Shown: positions 48,553-57,859 of the stretch, one piece after another
Numbering within the stretch: position 1 is the first letter of the stretch
How the letters are laid out: each line of letters opens with the position of its first letter
DNA from: Pseudomonas viridiflava
GTDB taxonomy: Bacteria > Pseudomonadota > Gammaproteobacteria > Pseudomonadales > Pseudomonadaceae
Direction of reading: 5' to 3'
Assembly: GCF_900589395.1 (NCBI RefSeq)
Contig: NZ_UUIS01000001.1
Span: 268,460-332,459 of the forward strand
Length of the DNA stretch: 64,000 nt
Position numbers and translations under genes: made by a program
The notes under the pieces: generated by a model
What the model saw: the letters and a program-made list of their open reading frames with translations, nothing else
The model's database searches: none
What the model was told of the DNA's origin: nothing

Positions 48553-49736
48553 AGCGGCGCTACGCGCTGTTGGGTGTGCTGCTGGCGCTCGTGGCCGGGC
48601 TTGCCGTGGTAGTGATGCCGCCTCTGGAGCGCTACGAGAAAGTGTTCGAGCAAGGCCCTTCGGCCCAGGCCCGGCAAAATCCCTACCTGGCCGCCGAGTA
48701 CTTTCTGCGCGACCGTTCGATCACGGTGACCACCGCCACCACCTGGAGCGACCTGCCCGACCCGCACGTGCAACCCCAGACCTTGCTGTTGCTGGGCAAA
48801 CGCACTTACATGCCCCCTGACGAAAGCGACCACCTGCTGGCCTGGGTGGCGCAAGGCGGGCACCTGGTGCTGGTTGCCGAAGAAACCTGGGACGAGCAGG
48901 CCCAGCGCAGCGGCGACCTGCTCCTGGACCGCCTGCAGATCCGCCGGCTGCCGACCCGTGAACTGCCCGAGCCGCAACGGCCAGCGCCAGCGATTCCGCT
49001 GGCCGCGCCCGAGCCGGTCAGCACGCCCTGGCCGGAGTTGACCCGCCTGTACCTTGAAAACGAGCCGGCACCGGCCTATCTGGACTTCAACACCTTGTGG
49101 CACCTGGAAGACCCCGAAGACCATGCCCGCTACTGGGCCAACAGCGCCCTGGCCACACACCTGCTGCAACTGGAGCACGGCCAGGGCCTGGTGACGATAC
49201 TGACCGACGCCGGGCTCTGGCAGAACAGCGCCATTGCCGTGCACGACAATGCCTGGCTGCTGTGGTACCTGACCCAGGACAGCCACGTCACCCTGGTGCC
49301 TGGCACTGATCACCCCTCGCTGCTGACGCTGTTGCTGCGCCACTTTCCCCTGGCCCTGACAAGCCTGGCGTTGCTGCTGGCGCTGGGCCTGTGGCGGGTC
49401 GCTGTGCGCGAAGGTCCCTTGCAGGCACCGGCGCCCCTGGCACGCCGGCAGTTGGCCGAGCACCTGCGCGCCAGTGCCGACTTTATGCTCAGGCGCAGCG
49501 GCCATCAGGCCTTGTTGAAGCATTTGCAGCAGGACATCCTGCGCCGTGCGCGCCTGCGCCATCCCGGTTTTGAAACGCTGGGCGTTGCCGAACAATGGCA
49601 AGTCCTGGCCCGCCTGACCCGCCAACCCACCAGCGTCATCGGCGAGGCCCTGCATCCGCGTCCGGTGCAACGCCTGTCCAGTGCCGACTTCACCCGCCAG
49701 GTCGCCCGCCTGCAAACCCTCAGGAATGCCCTATGA
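48549..49736 (+). CDS. DUF4350-containing membrane protein
   Basis: A 395-residue protein anchored by an N-terminal segment (RRYALLGVLLALVAGLAVVVM) with an extracytoplasmic DUF4350 region (about 40-260, NPYLAAEYFLRDRSI, LLLLGKRTYMPPDESDHLLAWV) resembling the GATase-like fold of DUF4350 proteins, a second membrane segment near 265-285 and a cytoplasmic tail. It overlaps both neighbours by ATGA. No catalytic role is known. Confidence 0.82.
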   Translation: MKRRYALLGVLLALVAGLAVVVMPPLERYEKVFEQGPSAQARQNPYLAAEYFLRDRSITVTTATTWSDLPDPHVQPQTLLLLGKRTYMPPDESDHLLAWVAQGGHLVLVAEETWDEQAQRSGDLLLDRLQIRRLPTRELPEPQRPAPAIPLAAPEPVSTPWPELTRLYLENEPAPAYLDFNTLWHLEDPEDHARYWANSALATHLLQLEHGQGLVTILTDAGLWQNSAIAVHDNAWLLWYLTQDSHVTLVPGTDHPSLLTLLLRHFPLALTSLALLLALGLWRVAVREGPLQAPAPLARRQLAEHLRASADFMLRRSGHQALLKHLQQDILRRARLRHPGFETLGVAEQWQVLARLTRQPTSVIGEALHPRPVQRLSSADFTRQVARLQTLRNAL

Positions 49737-50773
49737 GCGAGTACAGCGAACAACTGCTCCCCAACGATCCTTCATCGGCGCCGGAACCGGACTCGATCGC
49801 TCACGACCCGGCACGCCAGCGCCAGCGCGCCAGTCAATTGGCCCAGGCCCTGCGCCAGGAGCTGCAAAAGGCGGTGATCGGCCAACAGGCGGTCATCGAT
49901 GATGTGCTGACCGCCCTGATCGGCGGCGGGCATGTGCTCATCGAGGGCGTACCCGGGCTGGGCAAGACCTTGCTGGTGCGAGCCCTGGCGCGCTGTTTCG
50001 GTGGCGAGTCCGCGCGCATCCAGTTCACCCCCGACCTGATGCCCAGCGACGTGACCGGGCACGCCGTGTACGACCAGCAAAGCGAACAGTTCAAACTGCG
50101 CAAGGGCCCGGTCTTCACCCACCTGCTGCTGGCCGACGAGATCAATCGCGCACCGGCCAAGACCCAGGCCGCCCTGCTCGAAGCCATGCAGGAGCGCCAG
50201 GTCACGCTGGAGGGCCGGACACTGCCCATTGCCCAGCCGTTCATGGTGCTGGCCACACAGAATCCCATCGAACAGGAAGGCACTTACCCGTTGCCGGAAG
50301 CCGAACTGGACCGCTTCATGCTCAAGCTGCACATCGACTACCCGGCCGCCCATGAAGAGCTGCAGATGGTGCGCCAGGTGACCCGCTCGACCCGCGCCGA
50401 CATGCTTGATGTGCAACCACTGCATGTGGTGATGCAGCCGCGCGAAGTGCTGGCGCTGCAACGCATCGCCAGTGAGCTGCCCATGGACGAGCAGGTGCTG
50501 GAGTACGCGGTGCGCCTGGCAAGGGCCACCCGCAGCTGGCCGGGGCTGGCCATCGGCGCCGGCCCACGGGCTTCGATTGCCCTGGTGCGCGGGGGGCGGG
50601 CACGGGCGTTGTTGCGCGGGGGTGAATTCGTCACCCCCGACGACATCAGGCATTGCGCCTTGGCCGTGCTGCGCCATCGCGTACGCCTGACCCCCGCACT
50701 GGATATCGAAGGGCTGTCCACGGATCAGGTGCTCAGGCAACTGTTCGATCAGGTCCCGGCGCCACGGGTGTGA
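49733..50773 (+). CDS. MoxR-family AAA+ ATPase
   Basis: A 346-residue ATPase of the MoxR group. Features include GGHVLIEGVPGLGKTLLVRALA (Walker A region, about 65-85), FTPDLMPSDVTGH, LLADEINRAPAKTQAALLEAMQE (Walker B and sensor), and ATQNPIEQEGTYPLPEAELDRFM (sensor 1 and arginine finger region). MoxR ATPases act as chaperone-like partners of von Willebrand A-type proteins in metal insertion or complex assembly. The N-terminal 30 residues are polar and variable. Its stop overlaps the DUF58 start (GTGA). Confidence 0.93.
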   Translation: MSEYSEQLLPNDPSSAPEPDSIAHDPARQRQRASQLAQALRQELQKAVIGQQAVIDDVLTALIGGGHVLIEGVPGLGKTLLVRALARCFGGESARIQFTPDLMPSDVTGHAVYDQQSEQFKLRKGPVFTHLLLADEINRAPAKTQAALLEAMQERQVTLEGRTLPIAQPFMVLATQNPIEQEGTYPLPEAELDRFMLKLHIDYPAAHEELQMVRQVTRSTRADMLDVQPLHVVMQPREVLALQRIASELPMDEQVLEYAVRLARATRSWPGLAIGAGPRASIALVRGGRARALLRGGEFVTPDDIRHCALAVLRHRVRLTPALDIEGLSTDQVLRQLFDQVPAPRV

Positions 50774-52113
50774 AACAGCGCTTGCGGCCTGCCGCTTCCC
50801 TGCTGGGCTGGCTCGCCCTGCTGGTGGTCATCGCCCTGGTGCCAGGGGTGCTCGATGCGCTGGCAATCGACGTCCCGGCCTGGGGCATCACGCTGTATTG
50901 GAGCGCCTTGCTGGCGCTTGCCGGGCTGGCCATGCTCGACGCCTTGCTGGCTGTGCGCTTGCCCGTCCCGCGCCTGCAGCGGCACGTGCCCGTCAGCCTG
51001 GCCCTGGGCCGCTGGAGTGAGGTGCACCTGACGCTGGAGCATGATGGCGCGCGTGACCTGCACCTGCGGGTCTTCGATCACTCGCCTCCGGCACTGGCGT
51101 TCGAGCAGTTGCCGCAACAGCTGGTCCTCAAGGCCGGCGCACAGGCGCGCCTGAGCTATCCGCTGCGCGCCCTGCAGCGCGGCCGCCAGGTATTCGAGCG
51201 CTGCGAGGTGACGATGCTCAGCCCCTTACGCCTCTGGGAAACCCGACACTGCCTGGCGCTGGACGACAGCGTGCGCGTGTACCCGGACTTTACCCGCCTG
51301 CATGATGAACACTTGATGGGCGTCGACAACCCGCGCAGCCGGATCGGCGTGCGCCAGCGTCAGCGCCGAGGCTCGGGCCTGGAATTTCATCAGCTGCGTG
51401 AATTTCGTGAAGGCGACAGCCTGCGTCAGATCGACTGGAAAGCCACTGCACGGCTGCGCACCCCCATTGCCCGGGAATATCAGGACGAGCGCGACCAGCA
51501 ACTGATTGTGCTGCTCGACTGCGGCCGGCACATGCGCAGCCAGGATGATGAATTGGCGCATTTCGACCACGCCCTCAATGCCTGCCTGCTGTTGGCGCAG
51601 GTGGCCCTGCGCCAGGGTGATGCCGTGGGGCTGTCGACCTTTGCCGGTGAACAACACCATTACCTGCCACCGCACAAAGGCAACCGGCAGCTGAACCTGT
51701 TACTCGACACGGTGTTGGATCTGCACAGCACGCAACAGCCAGCCGACTACAGCGTGGCGGCGCAGCAGGTCATGGCCCGGCAGAAACGTCGTGCCCTGGT
51801 GGTATTGGTCACCAGCCTGCGCGATGAAGATGACGAGCAGTTATTGAGCGCGGCACATCAGTTGAGCCTGCGCCATAGAGTGCTGGTGGCCAGCCTGAGC
51901 GAGAACGTGATCGACCGGTTGCGACACACGCCCGTGGAACGCCATGAACAGGCGCTGGACTACTGTGGCGCGGTGGAGTTTCTCAATGCCCGCAACCACG
52001 TGCACGAACGCCTGGCGGCGCTGGGGGTTCAGGTGATCGATGTGCAGCCGCAGGCACTGGGCGCGCGACTGATAAGCCGCTATCTGGGCATGAAGAAAGC
52101 CGGCGCACTGTGA
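50770..52113 (+). CDS. DUF58 protein (vWA-like), MoxR partner
   Basis: A 447-residue protein starting at GTG 50770. Two membrane segments lie at the N-terminus (ASLLGWLALLVVIALVPGV, LYWSALLALAGLAMLDALL), a beta-rich region follows, then the DUF58 signature RGSGLEFHQLREFREGDSLRQIDWKATARL (about 197-225) and a vWA-like domain (LIVLLDCGRHMRS). The usual MIDAS-like DxSxS is DCGRH, so metal binding is doubtful. It completes the operon and is the expected client or adaptor of the MoxR ATPase. Confidence 0.9.
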   Translation: MKQRLRPAASLLGWLALLVVIALVPGVLDALAIDVPAWGITLYWSALLALAGLAMLDALLAVRLPVPRLQRHVPVSLALGRWSEVHLTLEHDGARDLHLRVFDHSPPALAFEQLPQQLVLKAGAQARLSYPLRALQRGRQVFERCEVTMLSPLRLWETRHCLALDDSVRVYPDFTRLHDEHLMGVDNPRSRIGVRQRQRRGSGLEFHQLREFREGDSLRQIDWKATARLRTPIAREYQDERDQQLIVLLDCGRHMRSQDDELAHFDHALNACLLLAQVALRQGDAVGLSTFAGEQHHYLPPHKGNRQLNLLLDTVLDLHSTQQPADYSVAAQQVMARQKRRALVVLVTSLRDEDDEQLLSAAHQLSLRHRVLVASLSENVIDRLRHTPVERHEQALDYCGAVEFLNARNHVHERLAALGVQVIDVQPQALGARLISRYLGMKKAGAL

Positions 52114-52132
52114 CGGTGTGCCGGCCTGTGTA

Positions 52133-52486
52133 TCAAGCCGAAGCTTCGAGCGGATAGAAACTGAAATAATGTTGCAGGCTGTGCATCAGCTCAAGGTATT
52201 CGGCCGGTGCTTCCTGCACATGGAACCCTGAATCGTAGCAGCCCGGTGTTTCGTCTTCGTGGCACCACTGACAGGTGGCGCTGACATCCACCACGCGAAA
52301 CCCGTCATTGCCGTGAGGCACTTTCAGGCGCAGGTCGAAACGTCCGCCCACCAGCATCGGCAGATCGCTGATAAGCATCAGACCGTCTTCGGATACATTG
52401 CCCAGGCAGCCCATGGGGCGGTCGGTGTACCGGTTGAAGACCTGAAGGTAATACTGCAATTGGTGTCGCTCTATTCTTCTTTCCAT
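52133..52486 (-). CDS. PilZ-domain protein
   Basis: A 117-residue, single PilZ domain. The c-di-GMP binding motifs are RRIERHQ (RxxxR type) at the N-terminus and NVSEDGLM (D/NxSxxG). It would bind c-di-GMP and modulate a partner in motility, adhesion or exopolysaccharide. I chose the ATG at 52486, which places ERRIERHQ at the start as in other PilZ proteins; a GTG at 52513 would add nine residues. It is convergent with the DUF58 operon. Confidence 0.85.
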   Translation of the reverse strand: MERRIERHQLQYYLQVFNRYTDRPMGCLGNVSEDGLMLISDLPMLVGGRFDLRLKVPHGNDGFRVVDVSATCQWCHEDETPGCYDSGFHVQEAPAEYLELMHSLQHYFSFYPLEASA

Positions 52487-52684
52487 AAGCCTGGCAGCCC
52501 CTTCAATGACCACGGGAAGTCGTCACGCCAACGTTCTGGAACACTGCAGACGCAAGCCTGCCCGCTGCACGAAAATCCCTGGATGCAGGGCTTTTTCAGC
52601 CCTTTCATTCCGTTAGCACTCAGACTAGCGCAATATTTGCGAACATCCACCCGACTACAGTACCAATCATCCAATCGGGTGTAA

Positions 52685-53059
52685 CTAGCGTGAAGCAGGA
52701 AAAGTCGTTGCCGGTGGGCGCGGCGGGTAGTGGCCCAGTTGCGCCAGCGTATCAAGACGCGCCCGCGCACGGTACGCGTATTCATGGCCGGGGAACTGAT
52801 TGACGATGAACATATAGGTCTGCGCCGCATCGACGAACAGCTTCTGCCGCTCCAGGCACTGACCGCGCAGCATCGTCACTTCCGGCTGTACATAGCGGCG
52901 CGAACGGCTTTGCCGGTCGACCCTTGAAAGCAACAGCATGACCCGTTCACAATCGCCGCGCTCGTAGGCGACATAGGCGTCGTCGAGGTTGGAATTCATG
53001 GCCCAACGGGTGCAACCGCTGGCAGCGGCCAGCAATACGACAAGCATCACGATACGCAT
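52685..53059 (-). CDS. Lipoprotein with TPR-like helices
   Basis: A 124-residue protein with a lipoprotein signal peptide (IVMLVVLLAAASGC, lipobox ASGC with Cys16). The residues after the Cys (TRWAMNSNL) do not start with Asp, so outer-membrane sorting is likely. The rest is helical and resembles tetratricopeptide units (LDDAYVAYERGDCERVMLLLSRV; FVDAAQTYMFIVNQFPGHEYAYRARARLDTLA), similar to repeats of BamD-type proteins. The family is conserved in pseudomonads but unnamed. It is divergent from pyruvate kinase. Confidence 0.8.
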   Translation of the reverse strand: MRIVMLVVLLAAASGCTRWAMNSNLDDAYVAYERGDCERVMLLLSRVDRQSRSRRYVQPEVTMLRGQCLERQKLFVDAAQTYMFIVNQFPGHEYAYRARARLDTLAQLGHYPPRPPATTFPASR

Positions 53060-53229
53060 GGGTCAAAATCTCCTGTACTGAGCCACCTATCGGCTGCAAC
53101 GTGGATTTCTTCAGCACCAATCGTCAGCCGGTTGCCCTGTCGAGCGCCCGGCAGGTAGTGCAAAGGAACAATGACTACAGGTCCAGACAGGAGTAGCCTT
53201 TCGCTGCGCTTCAATCTAGGAGTTTGTGC

Positions 53230-54681
53230 ATGACCGTTCGCCGCACCAAAATCGTCGCCACACTGGGCCCTGCCAGTAACTCGCCAGAAGTCATCGAGCA
53301 ACTGATCCTTTCGGGTCTGGACGTTGCCCGCCTCAACTTCTCCCACGGCACGCCGGACGAGCACAAGGCTCGCGCCGTGCTGATCCGTGAAATTGCCGCC
53401 AAGCATGGCCGCTTCGTTGCCTTGTTGGGCGACCTGCAAGGGCCGAAGATCCGCATCGCCAAATTCACCAACAAGCGAATAGAGCTGAAGGTCGGTGACA
53501 AGTTCACCTTCTCCACCGCTCATCCGCTGACCGATGGCAATCAGGAAATCGTGGGCATCGACTACCCCGACCTGGTCAAGGATTGCGGTGTCGGCGATGT
53601 ATTGCTGCTCGACGACGGTCGCGTGGTCATGGAAGTCGACACCCAGACCGCCAATGCGCTGCACTGCACCGTGGTAGTCGGCGGCCCGCTGTCGGATCAC
53701 AAGGGCATCAACCGCCGTGGCGGTGGCCTGACCGCACCGGCGCTGACCGAGAAAGACAAGCGCGACATCAAGCTGGCCGCCGAGATGGACCTGGACTACC
53801 TGGCCGTCTCCTTTCCGCGCGATGCTGCCGACATGGAATATGCGCGCCAGCTGCGCGACGAGTCCGGCGGTACGGCCTGGCTGGTGGCCAAGATCGAACG
53901 CGCGGAAGCGGTGGCCAACGACGAAGTGCTCGATGCACTGATTCGCGCCAGCGACGCGGTCATGGTCGCCCGGGGTGACCTGGGCGTTGAAATCGGTGAC
54001 GCCGAGCTGGTGGGCGTGCAGAAGAAAATCATTGCCCACGCCCGTACGCAGAACAAGGCCGTGATCGTCGCCACCCAGATGATGGAGTCGATGATCACCA
54101 ACCCCATGCCGACCCGTGCCGAAGTGTCCGACGTGGCCAACGCCGTGCTCGACTACACCGATGCGGTGATGCTTTCGGCCGAAAGTGCCGCCGGCTCCTA
54201 CCCGGTCGAAGCCGTGCAGGCCATGGCGCGTATCTGCCTGGGCGCCGAGCGTCATCCGACGGGCAAGACCTCCAAGCATCGCATTGGTGAGAACTTCACC
54301 CGTTGCGACGAGAGCATTGCGCTGGCGGCCATGTACACCGCCAACCACTTTCCGGGTGTGAAGGCGATCATTGCCCTGACCGAGAGCGGCTACACGCCGC
54401 TGATCATGTCGCGCATCCGCTCCTCGATGCCGATCTACGCCTTCTCCCCGCACCGCGGGACGCAGGCACGTGCGGCCATGTTCCGGGGTGTCTACACCGT
54501 GCCGTTCGACCCTGCCGCCCTGCCACCCGGCCAGGTCAGCCAGGCGGCGGTGGACGAGCTGCTCAAGCGCGGGCTGGTCGAGCAAGGCGACTGGGTGATC
54601 CTGACCAAGGGCGACAGCTACCACACCATCGGTGGCACCAACGGCATGAAGATCCTGCACGTGGGCGACCCATTGGTGTAA
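53230..54681 (+). CDS. pykA: Pyruvate kinase, type II
   Basis: A 483-residue glycolytic enzyme converting phosphoenolpyruvate and ADP to pyruvate and ATP. It starts MTVRRTKIVATLGPAS and carries the active-site segments LDVARLNFSHGTPDEH, VAKIERAEAV, VMVARGDLGVEIG and ATQMMESMITNPMPTRAEVSDVANAV. Length and sequence fit PykA rather than PykF. The ATG at 53230 has AGGAG 8 bases upstream. A strong terminator follows. Confidence 0.96.
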   Translation: MTVRRTKIVATLGPASNSPEVIEQLILSGLDVARLNFSHGTPDEHKARAVLIREIAAKHGRFVALLGDLQGPKIRIAKFTNKRIELKVGDKFTFSTAHPLTDGNQEIVGIDYPDLVKDCGVGDVLLLDDGRVVMEVDTQTANALHCTVVVGGPLSDHKGINRRGGGLTAPALTEKDKRDIKLAAEMDLDYLAVSFPRDAADMEYARQLRDESGGTAWLVAKIERAEAVANDEVLDALIRASDAVMVARGDLGVEIGDAELVGVQKKIIAHARTQNKAVIVATQMMESMITNPMPTRAEVSDVANAVLDYTDAVMLSAESAAGSYPVEAVQAMARICLGAERHPTGKTSKHRIGENFTRCDESIALAAMYTANHFPGVKAIIALTESGYTPLIMSRIRSSMPIYAFSPHRGTQARAAMFRGVYTVPFDPAALPPGQVSQAAVDELLKRGLVEQGDWVILTKGDSYHTIGGTNGMKILHVGDPLV

Positions 54682-54697
54682 TGCGAAGGCAGTAACG

Positions 54698-54732
54698 AAA
54701 AAAGCCCTGGCGTGAAGACGCCGGGGCTTTTT
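54698..54732 (+). terminator. Rho-independent terminator after pykA
   Basis: AAAAAGCCCTGGCGT-GAAG-ACGCCGGGGCTTTTT, ending in a T-tract, 17 bases after the stop. Confidence 0.9.
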
Positions 54733-54735
54733 CAT

Positions 54736-55176
54736 ATGAGGGCCTGAAGCGCGCTCGAAGGCCGCCACAGTCCGTGCATCCAGAACGGTCTTCATCTCGT
54801 CAAACCATCACAACCCTGATGAGCCATGATCAACGCTGCGTCCGCCGGTACGGGCGCACGCAACGCCTGCAATCAGATTCGCTCGTGGCCTTCTCCCTCT
54901 CGGCATTGCCGATGGCCACCAGTTTACCGATCACTGCAGGCCGGCATGCGATCGGCCCGATCGTTCACGGCGGCAACACCATCAGTGTCGCCAGCACTAT
55001 CCTGTTGCTCGGTCATACCCGACATCCTGACGGGCCTGGCCACAAGGGAGAAGAACGTGTCATCCATGACGTTTTTTTGCAGCTGCCGGGACAGTGTGCA
55101 AGGACGGTCCACACGCGTCTACTGACAGATTTGACAGTGCACGCCCGACGGTTACCGACCCAATAACATGCGCCCA
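54736..55176. other. Gene-free stretch between pykA and fumarase
   Basis: About 440 bases between two terminators. Open frames occur on both strands but none shows a convincing start, codon pattern or domain. It may be debris of a lost gene. Confidence 0.5.
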
Positions 55177-55209
55177 ATAAAAAGGCCCGGCCTTTGCGGG
55201 CCGAGCCTT
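55177..55209 (-). terminator. Rho-independent terminator after fumarase
   Basis: On the minus strand AAGGCTCGGCC-CGCAAA-GGCCGGGCCTT is followed by TTTATT, 18 bases after the fumarase stop. Confidence 0.85.
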
Positions 55210-55226
55210 GAGGGCTATCGGAGCGC

Positions 55227-56750
55227 TTACTGCACCTCGACCGCCAGGCTGTCGCTGATCTTCTTCTGCCAGATCGCGGGACCTGTGATGTGCACCGACT
55301 CACCGTTGCTGTCCACCGCCACGGTGACCGGCATGTCCTTGACCTCGAACTCGTAGATCGCTTCCATGCCCAGCTCGGCGAAGGCCACGACCTTCGACTT
55401 GCGGATCGCCTGCGCCACCAGGTAAGCAGCACCGCCGACGGCCATCAGGTATACGGCCTTGTGGTCCTTGATCGCCTCGATAGCGGTCGGGCCGCGCTCG
55501 GACTTGCCGATCATGCCCAGCAGGCCGGTCTGATCGAGGATCTGGCGGGTGAACTTGTCCATCCGCGTGGCGGTGGTCGGGCCGGCCGGGCCTACGACTT
55601 CTTCGCGCACCGGATCGACCGGGCCGACGTAGTAGATGAAGCGGCCCTTGAGATCCACCGGCAGGGTTTCACCCTTGTTGAGCATCTCGACCATGCGCTT
55701 GTGCGCCGCGTCGCGACCGGTGAGCATCTTGCCGTTGAGCAGGACGGTTTCGCCCGGCTTCCAGCTTTGCACTTCTTCAGGGGTCAGGGTGTCGAGGTCG
55801 ACACGGCGGGCCGAAGGGCCGGCTTCCCAGACGATTTCCGGGTAGGCGTCCAGCGACGGTGCCTCAAGCTCGGCAGGGCCAGAACCGTCGAGCACGAAGT
55901 GCGCGTGACGGGTGGCGGCGCAGTTGGGGATCATGCACACCGGCAGCGAGGCGGCGTGGGTCGGGTAATCCATGATCTTGACGTCGAGCACCGTGGTCAG
56001 GCCACCCAGGCCCTGGGCACCGATGCCCAGCTGGTTGACCTTGTCGAACAGTTCCAGGCGGATCTCTTCGATGCGGTTCTGCGGGCCACGGGCCTTGAGC
56101 TCGTGGATGTCGATGGACTCCATCAACACTTCCTTGGCCATGACCGCTGCTTTTTCGGCGGTGCCGCCGATGCCGATGCCGAGCATGCCCGGCGGGCACC
56201 AGCCGGCGCCCATGGTCGGCACGGTTTTCAGGACCCAGTCGACGATCGAGTCGGACGGGTTGAGCATCGCCATCTTCGACTTGTTTTCCGAGCCGCCGCC
56301 CTTGGCCGCGACGTCCACTTCGACGGTGTTACCCGGCACGATGGAGTAGTGGATCACCGCCGGGGTGTTGTCCTTGGTGTTCTTGCGGGCACCGGCCGGG
56401 TCGGCCAGGATCGAGGCACGCAGGACGTTTTCCGGCAGGTTGTAGGCGCGGCGCACGCCTTCGTTGATCATGTCGTCCAGGCTCAGGGTCGCGCCATCCC
56501 AGCGCACGTCCATGCCGACGCGTACGAACACGGTGACGATGCCGGTGTCCTGGCAGATCGGCCGATGGCCGGTGGCGCACATGCGCGAGTTGATCAGGAT
56601 CTGGGCGATGGAGTCGCGGGCAGCCGGCGACTCCTCGCGCAGATAGGCTTCGTGCATCGCCTGGATGAAATCCACGGGATGGTAGTAGGAAATGAATTGC
56701 AGGGCGTCGGCAACGCTCTGAATCAGGTCGTCTTGCTTGATCACGGTCAT
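55227..56750 (-). CDS. fumA: Class I (iron-sulfur) fumarate hydratase
   Basis: A 507-residue TCA-cycle enzyme interconverting fumarate and malate, oxygen-sensitive, with a [4Fe-4S] cluster. Candidate cluster ligands are C66 (PICQDTG), C185 (GWCPPGMLGIGIGG) and C277 (IPNCAATRHAHF). The N-terminal alpha and C-terminal beta regions (GKMLTGRDAAHKRM, YVGPVDPVREEVVGPAGPTTATRMD) are fused in one chain as in FumA/FumB. It is divergent from the ferredoxin-reductase fusion. Confidence 0.96.
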   Translation of the reverse strand: MTVIKQDDLIQSVADALQFISYYHPVDFIQAMHEAYLREESPAARDSIAQILINSRMCATGHRPICQDTGIVTVFVRVGMDVRWDGATLSLDDMINEGVRRAYNLPENVLRASILADPAGARKNTKDNTPAVIHYSIVPGNTVEVDVAAKGGGSENKSKMAMLNPSDSIVDWVLKTVPTMGAGWCPPGMLGIGIGGTAEKAAVMAKEVLMESIDIHELKARGPQNRIEEIRLELFDKVNQLGIGAQGLGGLTTVLDVKIMDYPTHAASLPVCMIPNCAATRHAHFVLDGSGPAELEAPSLDAYPEIVWEAGPSARRVDLDTLTPEEVQSWKPGETVLLNGKMLTGRDAAHKRMVEMLNKGETLPVDLKGRFIYYVGPVDPVREEVVGPAGPTTATRMDKFTRQILDQTGLLGMIGKSERGPTAIEAIKDHKAVYLMAVGGAAYLVAQAIRKSKVVAFAELGMEAIYEFEVKDMPVTVAVDSNGESVHITGPAIWQKKISDSLAVEVQ

Positions 56751-56918
56751 GCGGCGCGCTCCTCTATCTGGACGGGAACATTGATTACGCTATCGGCGCA
56801 CAGCTGGCACAGCGTGCAGGGCAAGGATCGCCGTAGCGGGCGCAAAAAGGCGCGGCAGTATAACCTGCCCGCAAGGCGTACCTGTACAATCGCGGTTATT
56901 TTCTACGGATGGCAGCCA

Positions 56919-57854
56919 ATGCCCCAGTTGTATGTCGGTGACCGGCAGTGGTCAGTGGCGCCGGCCAGCAATCTGCTCGATGCCTTGAACCAGGCCGGCG
57001 TTGCCGTTCCCTACAGTTGCCGGGCCGGCAGTTGCCACGCCTGCCTGGTGCGCTGCGTGCAGGGCGAGCCACTCGATGCATTGCCCCTGGCGCTGACCAC
57101 CGACCAGCGTCAGCAGGGCTGGCGCCTCGCCTGCCAGTGCCGGGTGGTCGATGACATGCAGGTGGAAGTGTTCGATCCGGTGCGCGATGGCTTGCCGGCC
57201 CGGGTCGCCGGCCACGACTGGCTGGGGCCGCATGTCTTGCGCCTGCGTGTCGAACCGCAGCGCCCGCTGCGCTACCGCGCCGGCCAGCACCAGGTGCTGT
57301 GGACCGCCGGCGGCATTGCCCGCCCTTATTCACTGGCCAGCCTGCCCGGCGAAGACCGTTTTCTTGAATATCACCTCGATTGCCGCCAGCCAGGCGCGTT
57401 CTGCGATGTCGCGCGCCAGTGGCAGGTGGGCGATGCGCTGCGCCTGGGCGAACTGCGCGGCGGCGCCTTGCACTATGACCCGCACTGGCAGGAACAGCCT
57501 TTACTGCTGCTGGCAGCGGGCACCGGCCTGGGACCGCTGTGGGGGGTGTTGCGCGAAGCCTTGCAGCACGAGCACCAAGGGCCGATCCGCCTGCTGCACC
57601 TGGCGCATGAACCTGCCGGTCACTACCTGGCCGATGAACTGGCAGCACTGGCAGCGCAGCACCCCTCCCTGACCGTACGCCAGGCAATACCGGACACGCT
57701 GCCTGGCGCGCTGGACGAACTGCGCCTGATATCGCGCCGCGCCATCGCGCTGGTGTGCGGCAGCCCGGACAGCGTCGAGACCTTCGCCAAGCGCCTGTAC
57801 CTGAGCGGGCTGCCGCGCAGCCAGTTGCTGGCCGATGTGTTCGTGACGCGCTAG
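56919..57854 (+). CDS. Ferredoxin/FAD-NAD(P) oxidoreductase fusion
   Basis: A 311-residue electron-transfer protein. Residues about 1-90 form a plant-type [2Fe-2S] ferredoxin (SCRAGSCHACLVRC with C-x4-C-x2-C and a distal Cys in LACQC). Residues about 95-190 form the FAD domain (RYRAGQHQVLW, RPYSLAS) and the rest the NAD(P) domain (LLLLAAGTGLGPLWGVL). The architecture resembles reductase components of oxygenases and toluate-type systems, but no oxygenase is encoded nearby, so its electron acceptor is unknown. The ATG at 56919 has GGATGG upstream. Confidence 0.88.
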   Translation: MPQLYVGDRQWSVAPASNLLDALNQAGVAVPYSCRAGSCHACLVRCVQGEPLDALPLALTTDQRQQGWRLACQCRVVDDMQVEVFDPVRDGLPARVAGHDWLGPHVLRLRVEPQRPLRYRAGQHQVLWTAGGIARPYSLASLPGEDRFLEYHLDCRQPGAFCDVARQWQVGDALRLGELRGGALHYDPHWQEQPLLLLAAGTGLGPLWGVLREALQHEHQGPIRLLHLAHEPAGHYLADELAALAAQHPSLTVRQAIPDTLPGALDELRLISRRAIALVCGSPDSVETFAKRLYLSGLPRSQLLADVFVTR

Positions 57855-57859
57855 GCGCT

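Noticed and set aside
53047..54795. 582-codon frame antisense to pykA
   Set aside because: Mirror of pyruvate kinase codons; no recognisable motif or ribosome site.
54774..55166. 130-codon plus-strand frame between pykA and fumarase
   Set aside because: No ribosome site or recognisable motif; lies between two terminators facing inward.
55290..56900. Long plus-strand frame opposite fumarase running into the ferredoxin-reductase gene
   Set aside because: Only the part after the ATG at 56919 is a real protein; the rest is the antisense of fumarase.
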